In this document: piece by piece, positions 47,029 through 54,000 of the stretch | Layout of the letters: each line of letters starts with the position of its first letter | Numbering within the stretch: position 1 is the stretch's first letter | Origin: an uncultured Oscillibacter sp. | Lineage (GTDB): Bacteria > Bacillota > Clostridia > Oscillospirales > Oscillospiraceae | Direction: 5' to 3' | Assembly: GCA_910576865.1 (NCBI GenBank) | Contig: CAJTKE010000010.1 | Span: forward strand, 22,579-86,578 | Length of the DNA: 64,000 bases | Position numbers and translations under genes: made by a program | Notes under the pieces: model-generated | The model's input: the letters and a program-made list of their open reading frames with translations, nothing else | Told to the model about the DNA's origin: nothing | Databases searched by the model: none

Positions 47029-49491
47029 TTATGTATCCAGTTTTTTCAGGTGCTTCGCCGCCGCTTTCAGCATCAGCTTTTTCTGTCCCGCGCCCTCGAA
47101 GTCCACCTGGACCAGGGCGTCGCCGCCCATGGGCTGGACGGACAGCACCGTCCCTTTGCCGAAGGCCCCGTGCTCCACCCGGTCCCCTTCGCTCAGGGCC
47201 ATGGGGGGAGCCGCCGCCGGAGAGGCCGCCGCTGTCCGCCGGGCCTCCTGCCAGGCGGGGCGGGCCGGGCGGGCGTAAACGGGCCGGCGGGTCCCGCCGG
47301 CAAAATCCCCGCCGCCGTACGCGCCGCTTCCGTAAGAGGAGCCGCCGTAAGAGGAGCCGCCGAAGGTCCCCCCGGGCTGGAGGTCCTTTCCCTCCCAGTC
47401 CCGGTTCTCCTCCGGCACCTCGTCCAGGAAGCGGGAGAGGCGGTTGCTGGAGGTCCGGCCGTAGAGCATCCGCTGCCGGGCGTGGGTCAGGGTCAGCCGC
47501 TCCCGGGCCCGGGTCATGGCCACGTAGCAGAGGCGGCGCTCCTCCTCCAGCTCCTCCTCCTCGAACTGGGCGGAGCTGCCGGGGAAAATGCCCTCCTCCA
47601 GGCCCACCACGTAGACCAGGGGGAACTCCAGGCCCTTGGCGGCGTGGATGGTCATGAGGGTCACGCAGTCGTCGCTCCCCTCCAGGGAGTCCAGGTCCGT
47701 GTACAGGGCGATCTCGTTGAGAAAGCCCGAGAGGGTGGCGTCCTCCGGCTGGCGGTCCAGGAAGCCCAGGATGTTGGACTTCAATTCCTGGACGTTCTCC
47801 AGGCGGCCCCGGCTCTCCAGGTCGTTCTTGTCCTGGAGGGCCTTCACGTAGCCCGTCCGGTCGCAGACCTCGTCATAGAACTCCGGCAGGGCCAGGGTTC
47901 CCCCGGCCTTCCGGAGGCCGTCGATCAGGTCCGCGAACTGGAGGAGCTTCTTCGCGGGGCTTTTCAGCTCCGGGAAGAGGTCCGCGTTGCGGATGATCTC
48001 GTAGAGGGAGGACCCCTGCTGGTCCGCCAGCGCCGCCACCTTGTCCATGGTGGCACCCCCGATGCCCCGGGCGGGGCTGTTGATGATCCGCCGGAGGCGC
48101 AGGTCGTCCAGGGGATTGTTCAGAACGCAGAGGTAGGACAGCATGTCCTTCACCTCCGCCCGGTCGAAGAACTTCATGCCCCCCACGACCTTGTAGGGCA
48201 CGCCGCTGCGCTTCATGGCGTACTCCAGGGCGTTGGACTGGGCGTTCATCCGGTAGAGGACGGCGGCGTCCCGGAAATGGCCCCCCCGGCCCACCGCCGA
48301 GAGGATGTCCCCCGCCACGAAGGACGCCTCGTCCCCCTCGCTGAGGGTGGTGCGGACGCGGACCTTTTCCCCGTCCCCGTTCTCGGTCCAGAGGGTCTTC
48401 CCCTTCCGGCCCGTGTTGTGGCCGATGACGGCGTTGGCCGCGTCCAGGATGTGCTGGGTGGAGCGGTAGTTCTGCTCCAGCCGGATGACCCGGGCGTCCT
48501 CGTACTGCTTTTCAAAGTTCAGGATGTTCTCGATGTTGGCCCCCCGGAAGCGGTAGATGGACTGGTCGTCGTCCCCCACCACGCAGAGGTTCCGCCGCCC
48601 CCCCGCCAGCAGGCCGGTCAGGAGGTACTGGAGGTGGTTGGTGTCCTGGTACTCGTCCACCAGCACGTAGCGGAACTTGTTCTGATAGTACTCCAGCACC
48701 TCCGGCTCCCGCTTCAGCAGGGTGACGGTGTGGAAGATGAGGTCGTCGAAGTCCAGGGCGCTGGCGGAGGCCAGCTTTTTCTGATAGGCGGCGTAGATTT
48801 TCGCGATGCGGGCCATGCGCCAGTCGGTTTCGGCGCCGTGCCTCCTGGCGAACTCCTCCGGGCCCTGATACTGGTCCTTGGCGGCGCTGATGACGGAGAG
48901 GACGTTTTTCGGCGGGAAGGCCTTGTCGTCCAGGTTCAGCTCCTTCAGGATGTCCTTCACCACCCGGCGGGAGTCGTCGGTGTCGTAGATGGTGAAGTCC
49001 TTGGCGAAGCCCAGGCGGTCGATGTCCCGCCGGAGGATGCGGACGCAGGCGGAGTGGAAGGTGGAGGCCCAGACGCCCTCCGCCTCCGGGCCCAGCCGGG
49101 CGGACAGGCGGTCCTTCAGCTCCCCCGCCGCCTTGTTGGTGAAGGTGATGGCCAGGATCTCCCAGGGCCGGGGCGGGTCCACGGCGCAAAGCCGCTTCGC
49201 CCGGTCGAAGTCCAGGGGGGAGGGGTCCTCCGGGAAGCGCTCCAGGAAGGCCAGGTCCTCCTCCGCGGCCTCCGGGGGGACGAAGTCGGAGTCGCTGCCC
49301 CGGCCGTAGGTCAGGAGGGTGTAGACCCGCTGGATGAGGACGGTGGTCTTGCCGCTGCCCGCCCCGGCCAGGAGGAGGAGGGGCCCCTCGGTGGTCATGG
49401 CGGCTTTTCGCTGCATGGGGTTCAGCCGTCGGAGGTCCCCGGCGATGACGTTCCGCCGGGCGGCGATGTAGCGTTGGTTGAAGTCGTTCAT
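47029..49491 (-). CDS. pcrA: UvrD/PcrA-type superfamily I DNA helicase
   Basis: This 820-residue helicase has motif I LLLAGAGSGKTTVLIQRVY, motif Ia ILAITFTNKAAGELKDRL, motif II YVLVDEYQDTNHLQY, motif III VVGDDDQSIYRFRGA, motif IV VIRLEQNYRSTQ, motif V VTLMTIHAAKGLEFPLVYVV and motif VI RLCYVAMTRARERL. The glycine-rich linker near residue 700 (GGSSYGGSSYGSGAYGGG) is low complexity, and the extreme C-terminus (VEHGAFGKGTVLSV) is the tudor-like domain that binds RNA polymerase in PcrA. It unwinds DNA in repair and removes roadblocks. ATG 49491 is the preferred start. Confidence 0.95.
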   Translation of the reverse strand: MNDFNQRYIAARRNVIAGDLRRLNPMQRKAAMTTEGPLLLLAGAGSGKTTVLIQRVYTLLTYGRGSDSDFVPPEAAEEDLAFLERFPEDPSPLDFDRAKRLCAVDPPRPWEILAITFTNKAAGELKDRLSARLGPEAEGVWASTFHSACVRILRRDIDRLGFAKDFTIYDTDDSRRVVKDILKELNLDDKAFPPKNVLSVISAAKDQYQGPEEFARRHGAETDWRMARIAKIYAAYQKKLASASALDFDDLIFHTVTLLKREPEVLEYYQNKFRYVLVDEYQDTNHLQYLLTGLLAGGRRNLCVVGDDDQSIYRFRGANIENILNFEKQYEDARVIRLEQNYRSTQHILDAANAVIGHNTGRKGKTLWTENGDGEKVRVRTTLSEGDEASFVAGDILSAVGRGGHFRDAAVLYRMNAQSNALEYAMKRSGVPYKVVGGMKFFDRAEVKDMLSYLCVLNNPLDDLRLRRIINSPARGIGGATMDKVAALADQQGSSLYEIIRNADLFPELKSPAKKLLQFADLIDGLRKAGGTLALPEFYDEVCDRTGYVKALQDKNDLESRGRLENVQELKSNILGFLDRQPEDATLSGFLNEIALYTDLDSLEGSDDCVTLMTIHAAKGLEFPLVYVVGLEEGIFPGSSAQFEEEELEEERRLCYVAMTRARERLTLTHARQRMLYGRTSSNRLSRFLDEVPEENRDWEGKDLQPGGTFGGSSYGGSSYGSGAYGGGDFAGGTRRPVYARPARPAWQEARRTAAASPAAAPPMALSEGDRVEHGAFGKGTVLSVQPMGGDALVQVDFEGAGQKKLMLKAAAKHLKKLDT

Positions 49492-49619
49492 AGTGTCACC
49501 AGTTTCCTTGGTCGTCGGTCGGTACAATCCCGTTCATTTTAGGGCAAAATCCGCCCCGGGTCAAGAGCGGAAGACGCCCGGGCCGAAAAAACGGGCGGGC
49601 CCTTGGGCTCGCCCGGGGT

Positions 49620-49856
49620 TTATTCGGAGGCCCTGGGGTAGGGGGCGGGGTCGTCGGTCAGGCCCACCAGATAGTCGATGGAAACCCCGTAATATTGGGC
49701 AATCCGCATGAGAATGCTGACCTTCGGTTCGTGGACACCCAACTCGTAGTTCTGATACGCCTTTTCCGTAATATCACAGTAGATGGCAACCTTTATTTGA
49801 GGCAAACCGGTCTTTTCTCGGCATTTCCTCAGTCGTTTTGCCAAAATGTCCTTCAT
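49620..49856 (-). CDS. XRE-family HTH regulator
   Basis: This 78-residue protein starts at ATG 49856. A Cro/C1 helix-turn-helix covers residues 1-60: ILAKRLRKCREKTGLPQIKV, AYQNYELGVHEPKVSILMRI, ending AQYYGVSIDYLVGLTD, the hallmark C-terminus of small XRE regulators. The gene is divergent from the 82-residue hypothetical at 49962 with overlapping promoters, so mutual regulation is likely (inference). AT-richer codons than neighbours. Confidence 0.88.
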   Translation of the reverse strand: MKDILAKRLRKCREKTGLPQIKVAIYCDITEKAYQNYELGVHEPKVSILMRIAQYYGVSIDYLVGLTDDPAPYPRASE

Positions 49857-49877
49857 AAAATGCACCCACAATCGTTA

Positions 49878-49906
49878 TTGACAAGTGCAGTATATGGCAT
49901 TAAAAT
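49878..49906 (+). promoter_or_regulatory. Promoter of the 49962 gene, overlapping the XRE promoter
   Basis: TTGACA (49878-49883) and TAAAAT (49901-49906) are 17 bases apart. A minus-strand TATACT (49894-49889) lies within the spacer, so the divergent promoters overlap face to face. Confidence 0.7.
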
Positions 49907-49961
49907 AAGAAGAATACCAAAGATTATTACGGAACGATTTTAGGTGACAGGGAAGGCCGTT

Positions 49962-50210
49962 ATGGATTTGCAGACCACAAGAAAATTATACGAAAACGCA
50001 CTGGGGGAATTGGCGGCAAAATACCTGGAGTCCCTGGACCCCGAAGAAATCCGCCCCCTGATGGAATCCAGGGCCCTGGAGCTGATATCTCAAATCAAGT
50101 CCATCCTGGACGACGAGACCCTGGAGGACCCGGGGTGCTTCCGGCGGATCGACGCCATGGTGGACGCCTTCCATGACCATGGCGTCCCGGTCAGCCGGCA
50201 CGATTGGTAG
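49962..50210 (+). CDS. Small helical hypothetical protein
   Basis: This 82-residue protein starts at ATG 49962 behind GGGAAGG; GTG 49944 is an alternative. It is acidic and entirely helical: TTRKLYENALGELAAKYLES, EIRPLMESRALELISQIKSI, FRRIDAMVDAFHDHGVPVSR. No family or catalytic motif is recognised. Divergent from the XRE regulator with overlapping promoters. The pair may be an antitoxin-like or regulatory module; I have no direct evidence. Confidence 0.6.
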   Translation: MDLQTTRKLYENALGELAAKYLESLDPEEIRPLMESRALELISQIKSILDDETLEDPGCFRRIDAMVDAFHDHGVPVSRHDW

Positions 50211-50267
50211 GGGAAAGCGCCGCGGGGGGGCCTTGACAGGACCGGGGGTTTCCATTATAATAAGGAC

Positions 50268-50354
50268 AACGGAAAAGCGCCGCTGCATGCGGTCAGCCCG
50301 TTACGATCAAGAGACTAAGCCCGTTGACCGCTTGGGGGTAGCCAGGCGGTCAAC
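50268..50354 (+). ncRNA. Predicted antisense RNA of a type I toxin-antitoxin cassette (locus 2)
   Basis: A perfect promoter, TTGACA (50233-50238) and TATAAT (50256-50261) with 17-base spacing, starts a plus transcript without an open frame. It ends plausibly at the hairpin GTTGACCGC/GCGGTCAAC (50323-50331, 50346-50354), which contains the complement of the small gene's stop codon on the opposite strand. Confidence 0.5.
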
Positions 50355-50445
50355 ACGCATTTGGGGATATGTAGGCCAATACCCAGAGGGTAAGGACCAA
50401 GCATACCACAAAACGCAGGACTTGCGCCCAGCGTATGTTTCCCAT
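50350..50445 (-). CDS. 31-aa hydrophobic peptide, type I toxin candidate
   Basis: ATG 50445 follows a strong ribosome site (GGGGAGGTGG, five bases spacing). The peptide, MGNIRWAQVLRFVV then CLVLTLWVLAYISPNAC, has a basic N-terminus and one membrane helix. A minus promoter TTGACA (50567-50562) / TATGAT (50545-50540) drives it. A consensus promoter on the plus strand points into its 3' end. The architecture equals that of the loci at 38.4 and 53.8 kb. No sequence family is recognised, so function is inference. Confidence 0.5.
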   Translation of the reverse strand: MGNIRWAQVLRFVVCLVLTLWVLAYISPNAC

Positions 50446-50607
50446 CCGCACCACCTCCCCTCGAATCATCTTCGCGAGGAACGTGGGCCAACCGCTTTTT
50501 CATGCAGCGACGCTCTTCCACCCCTTTCGGGGTAAATTCATCATACCAGAGCCGGGCCGTTTGTCAAGCTCCGCCGTAAAAAATCCCCTCCGGCGTCCAA
50601 GTTCTTG

Positions 50608-50637
50608 TTGACACCCCTTGCGCCCGTATGGTATACT
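50608..50637 (+). promoter_or_regulatory. Promoter of the rpmH-rnpA cluster
   Basis: TTGACA (50608-50613) and TATACT (50632-50637) are 18 bases apart, followed by a 136-base leader before rpmH. Confidence 0.8.
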
Positions 50638-50773
50638 GTCCCATGCGTCGAATCGGCGTTTGAATTTGTCTGCCGCGCCGCCTGCCCCTTTTCGGGCCGG
50701 GCGGTGTTGGGAAAGCGCCGCTTCCGGGCTGCCCTGAGAAGCGGACGGAATATGGACAGGAGGTGTCTCAAGC

Positions 50774-50914
50774 ATGGCAACGAAACGTACCTATCAGCCC
50801 AAGAAGCTCCACGGCCAGAAGGTCCACGGCTTCCGCAAGCGCATGGCTGACGCCAACGGCCGCAAGGTCCTGGCCCGCCGCCGCGCCAAGGGCCGCGCCC
50901 GCCTCTCTTATTGA
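50774..50914 (+). CDS. rpmH: 50S ribosomal protein L34
   Basis: This 46-residue basic protein reads MATKRTYQPKKLHGQK, then VHGFRKRMADANGRKVLARR and ends GRARLSY. It matches L34 in length and in every conserved block (KRTYQP, HGFRxRM, GRxVLxxRRxKGRxxL). It is part of the large ribosomal subunit. AGGAGGTG lies upstream at about 50758-50765. It is the first gene of the classical rpmH-rnpA-yidD-yidC-khpB cluster. Confidence 0.97.
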   Translation: MATKRTYQPKKLHGQKVHGFRKRMADANGRKVLARRRAKGRARLSY

Positions 50915-51014
50915 GAAGCAGGAGACACTTGAACACGAGTCCTGACAGGGGCGGCTGGAATTTTCTGGATTCCTCCGTCCCTTGTACTGGTTCTCCGGCC
51001 TGGGGGGATGCGCT

Positions 51015-51359
51015 GTGAAAGCCGCGGTGACGCTGAAAAAGAATCACGAATTCCGGCGCATGTACCAGAGGGGCGCGTCGGCGGTGGCGGGGAGCATGGT
51101 GCTCTACTGCCGGAAGAACCGCCTGGGCCACAACCGCCTGGGGGTCACCGTCTCCGTGAAGCTGGGGAACGCCGTGAAGCGGAACCGGGCCCGGCGCCGC
51201 CTGCGGGAGGTCTACCGGCTGAACGGTCCCCGGCTCCGCCAGGGCTGGGACCTCATCCTGGTGGCCCGGGGCAGGACGCTGACGGCCTCCTGGGGGGAGC
51301 TGAACGACAGCTTCCTCCGCCTCGCCCGGAAGCTGGGCCTTTTGGAGGACAAGCCGTGA
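51015..51359 (+). CDS. rnpA: Ribonuclease P protein component
   Basis: This 114-residue basic protein starts with GTG 51015 (VKAAVTLKKNHEFRRMYQRG). The RNR motif VKRNRARRRLREVYR near residue 60 contacts the RNase P RNA. The protein helps the catalytic RNA bind precursor tRNA. Its stop codon overlaps the GTG start of yidD, showing translational coupling. The start is chosen from family N-termini; an ATG upstream at 50982 has no conserved sequence. Confidence 0.95.
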   Translation: MKAAVTLKKNHEFRRMYQRGASAVAGSMVLYCRKNRLGHNRLGVTVSVKLGNAVKRNRARRRLREVYRLNGPRLRQGWDLILVARGRTLTASWGELNDSFLRLARKLGLLEDKP

Positions 51360-51565
51360 AGAAGGTTTTGATCTGGCTGGTGAAATTCTACCGGCGGAAC
51401 ATCTCCCCCTGCCGGCCCCCGTGCTGCAACTATATCCCCACCTGCTCCCAGTACGCCCTGGAGGCCCTGGAGAAGTACGGGGCGGTGAAGGGCAGCTGGC
51501 TCGCGTTCAAGAGAATTCTCAGATGCAATCCGTTCCACAAGGGCGGGTATGACCCTGTGCCCTAG
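51356..51565 (+). CDS. yidD: Membrane protein insertion efficiency factor YidD
   Basis: This 69-residue protein starts with GTG 51356. It has the complete family signature: a short amphipathic start (KKVLIWLVKFYRRNISPC), CNYIPTCSQYALEALEKYG and CNPFHKGGYDPVP. YidD sits at the inner membrane surface and assists YidC. It lies between rnpA (overlap) and yidC (32-base gap), the usual order. Confidence 0.96.
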   Translation: MKKVLIWLVKFYRRNISPCRPPCCNYIPTCSQYALEALEKYGAVKGSWLAFKRILRCNPFHKGGYDPVP

Positions 51566-51597
51566 CTCCCCACTGAACAAAACGAGAGGAACAAGCT

Positions 51598-52758
51598 ATG
51601 TTTTCAACCATCGGATACTTTATCTGTATCCCCTTCGCCTGGCTGGTCCGGCTGTTCTACAACCTGACCAATTCCTACGGCATGGCCATCATTCTCTTCA
51701 CCCTGGTCATCAAGCTCATCATGCTGCCCTTCCAGATGAAGTCCAAGAAGAGCATGATGCGCATGAGCCGCATGTCCGGCCGTCTCCAGGAAATCCAGAA
51801 GAAATACGCCAACAACCAGACCAAGCAGGCGGAGGAGATGCAGAAGCTCTACGCCGAGGAGGGCGTCAGCCCCATGTCCGGGTGCCTGTGGAGCTTTCTG
51901 CCCCTGCCCATCCTGCTGGCCCTGTACTCCATCATCCGCCAGCCCATCACCCACTTCATGATGCTGGGCCAGGACGTGGTCCAGCAGATGGTGGACGCCG
52001 TCAGCGGCGCCGGGCTCAGCTTGGAGGGCATCGCCCAGATGAAGGACGGCGCCGCCGTGGTCCGGGACGGAATCACCCAGCTCATGCCCTACGGGCAGAT
52101 CAACCTGGTGCGGACCATCGCCTCGGAGCTTCCCGAGGTGGGGTCCTCCGTGCCCGGGTGGATCAACATGAACTACACCTCCTTCGGCCTGGACATGGCG
52201 GCGACGCCCTGGAACATGGTGAAGGACTTCTCCTTCACCTGGGCCGCCATCGGATTGATTCTCATCCCCATTCTGGCGGGCGGGAGCCAGTGGCTTCTCA
52301 CCAAAATCACCATGAAGCACCAGCCCCAGACGGACCCCTCCGCCGCCAGCGCCAACCGCATGATGATGTTCATGCCCCTGTTCTCCGTGTATATCGCCTT
52401 CACCATGCCCGCGGCCCTGGGCCTGTACTGGATCGCCCAGAGCGGCATCTCCGGCGTGCAGGAGTTCCTCATGGGCAAGTTCTTCAACAAGAAGTTGGAG
52501 GAGGAGGAGAACGCCCGCTATGAGGCCCGCCAGGCCGAGCGGAAGCGCAAGATGGAGGAGGCCAAGGTCCTCCAGGAGCAGCAGCGCCAGCAGGCCGCCC
52601 AGAAGCAGACCCTGAAGGAAAAGCAGAAGGCCGCCCGGGACGCCAAGGCCGCCAAAGCCGCCAAGGCCGGCACCGCCACCACGGAGGCCGGCCGGGTGGG
52701 GGACAGGCCCTACGCCAGGGGCCGGGCCTACAAGCCGGACCGCTATGACGAAACGTAA
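51598..52758 (+). CDS. yidC: Membrane insertase YidC/Oxa1
   Basis: This 386-residue protein is the Gram-positive type without a periplasmic P1 domain. Residues 1-60 and 100-120 contain the first helices (YFICIPFAWLVRLFYNLTNS, YGMAIILFTLVIKLIMLPFQ), followed by a basic cytoplasmic hairpin (KSKKSMMRMSRMSGRLQEIQ) and further helices at FTWAAIGLILIPILAG and FTMPAALGLYWIAQS. A long basic, Glu/Lys-rich C-terminal tail (residues 300-386) binds ribosomes. It inserts proteins into the membrane, with or without SecYEG. Confidence 0.95.
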   Translation: MFSTIGYFICIPFAWLVRLFYNLTNSYGMAIILFTLVIKLIMLPFQMKSKKSMMRMSRMSGRLQEIQKKYANNQTKQAEEMQKLYAEEGVSPMSGCLWSFLPLPILLALYSIIRQPITHFMMLGQDVVQQMVDAVSGAGLSLEGIAQMKDGAAVVRDGITQLMPYGQINLVRTIASELPEVGSSVPGWINMNYTSFGLDMAATPWNMVKDFSFTWAAIGLILIPILAGGSQWLLTKITMKHQPQTDPSAASANRMMMFMPLFSVYIAFTMPAALGLYWIAQSGISGVQEFLMGKFFNKKLEEEENARYEARQAERKRKMEEAKVLQEQQRQQAAQKQTLKEKQKAARDAKAAKAAKAGTATTEAGRVGDRPYARGRAYKPDRYDET

Positions 52759-52772
52759 AGGTGGAAGCCGTT

Positions 52773-53633
52773 ATGAGAGACTATATTGATGTAACCGGCA
52801 AGAACGAGGATGAGGCCATCTCCAAGGCTCTGGCCCAGCTGGGCCTGGACCGGGACGACGTGTCCGTGGAGGTCCTGGAGCGGGCCAAGTCCGGTTTCCT
52901 GGGCCTGGGGGCCTGCCCGGCGAAGATCCGCGTGTACTACGGTCCCGAGGAGGAAGAGGAGATTCTCCCGCCCGTCCCGAAGCCGGAGCCTGTCCGGGAG
53001 GAACGGCCCCGCCCCGCCGCCCCGGAAAGACGGGAGCGCCCCGAGCGCAAAGAGCGTCCCCCCCGGGAGAAGAAGGAACGCCCCGCCCCGGAGAAAAAGG
53101 AGCGTCCCGCGCCCAGGCCGGAGCCCGTCCGGGAGGAGCCCCCTGTTCCCCTGGGCGAGGAGGTGGACGACGAGAAGGCCGCGGCCATCAGGACCTTCCT
53201 CAAGGGCCTTCTGGAGCACATGGACAGCGCCGCCGAGGTGAAGGTCTACCTCCCTGAAAAGGGCCGCTACAAGGTCATCCTGGAGGGCCAGGGCCTGGGG
53301 GCCCTCATCGGCCGCCGGGGGGAGACCCTGGACGCCATCCAGCAGCTGACCAGCTACGCCGTGAACCGGAGCGGCGGCCCCCGGGTCCGCATCCACCTGG
53401 ACGCGGAGAATTACCGGGCCAAGCGGGAGCAGAGCCTCCAGCATCTGGCCCGGAAGGTGGCGGGGAAGGTGGTCCGCTACCGCCGCAGCGTCACCCTGGA
53501 GCCCATGAACGCCTATGAGCGGCACGTGATCCACACGGCCCTTCAGGACTTCGAGGGCGTGACCACCTACTCCACCGGCATGGATCCCAACCGCCGGGTG
53601 GTGGTGGCCTGGGACCGGGGTGAGAGGCATTGA
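52773..53633 (+). CDS. khpB: RNA-binding protein KhpB/Jag (EloR)
   Basis: This 286-residue protein starts at ATG 52773 behind AAAGGTGG. Order of domains: Jag_N (residues 1-48, DYIDVTGKNEDEAISKALAQ), a long charged Pro/Glu/Arg linker (60-140), a KH domain with GALIGRRGETLDAIQQLTSY, and an R3H domain with PMNAYERHVIHTALQDF. It forms a complex with KhpA in other Gram-positives and links RNA binding to cell elongation. It ends the rpmH cluster. Confidence 0.93.
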   Translation: MRDYIDVTGKNEDEAISKALAQLGLDRDDVSVEVLERAKSGFLGLGACPAKIRVYYGPEEEEEILPPVPKPEPVREERPRPAAPERRERPERKERPPREKKERPAPEKKERPAPRPEPVREEPPVPLGEEVDDEKAAAIRTFLKGLLEHMDSAAEVKVYLPEKGRYKVILEGQGLGALIGRRGETLDAIQQLTSYAVNRSGGPRVRIHLDAENYRAKREQSLQHLARKVAGKVVRYRRSVTLEPMNAYERHVIHTALQDFEGVTTYSTGMDPNRRVVVAWDRGERH

Positions 53634-53676
53634 AAACGCACTTGACTTTTGCCTGTTCCCAGAGTATACTGTAGTT

Positions 53677-53750
53677 GAACTTAGAAAGGATATAGTTCAA
53701 GTGTTCACCTAAAAGCGGAGCGCCCGGAAGTTGCAGCTTCCGGGCGCTCC
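53677..53750 (+). ncRNA. Predicted antisense antitoxin RNA (par/Fst-like, locus 3)
   Basis: Promoter TTGACT (53642-53647) / TATACT (53665-53670), spacing 17, starts a short plus RNA that contains a hairpin (TTGAAC/GTTCAA) and ends at the perfect 14-bp stem GGAGCGCCCGGAAG/CTTCCGGGCGCTCC (53717-53750). The same stem terminates the opposing toxin mRNA. AGAAAGGATATAG (53683-53695) recurs at 53836-53848, within the toxin coding start, so this RNA can pair with codons 2-6 of the toxin message. Confidence 0.65.
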
Positions 53751-53766
53751 ATTTAGGCTGGCGCTG

Positions 53767-53853
53767 TCATTTGCCTCCATCCAGCCATTTGCAAACGAAG
53801 TGAGCCACCACGTTTGCCGCGACGGAGGCAATCAGAGAAAGGATATAGCTCAT
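53767..53853 (-). CDS. 28-aa Fst-like type I toxin candidate
   Basis: ATG 53853 follows GGGAGGAGGTGG. The peptide MSYILSLIASVAANV, then VAHFVCKWLDGGK is one membrane helix with a short charged tail containing Trp-Leu-Asp, similar in plan to Fst/par toxins of enterococcal plasmids. An extended -10 promoter (TGATATACT, with TATACT at 53901-53896) precedes it. The message converges on the antisense RNA at 53677-53750, sharing a bidirectional terminator and direct repeats, exactly as in par. Toxicity is not shown by sequence. Confidence 0.65.
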   Translation of the reverse strand: MSYILSLIASVAANVVAHFVCKWLDGGK

Positions 53854-53944
53854 TATGTCCACCTCCTCCCACTGTGGAGGGCCGACAGCAGTTTGAGTAT
53901 ATCACACCTTCCGCCAAAAAGCGACAGCCTGAGACAATTTTTCC

Positions 53945-53984
53945 AACGGGACGCCGCCCAGCAGATACCGGGCGGCGTCCCGTT
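53945..53984 (-). terminator. Terminator of rqcH
   Basis: AACGGGACGCCGCCC (53945-53959) is perfectly inverted at 53970-53984. On the minus strand the stem begins 16 bases beyond the rqcH stop. Confidence 0.8.
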
Positions 53985-54000
53985 CTTTGTCAATGAATTT

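Noticed and set aside
47050..49542. An 830-codon plus frame opposite pcrA
   Set aside because: Antisense shadow; all helicase motifs are on the minus strand.
50211..50773. Chromosomal origin of replication upstream of rpmH
   Set aside because: No dnaA gene and no cluster of DnaA boxes; the region is explained by a small-peptide cassette and the rpmH promoter.
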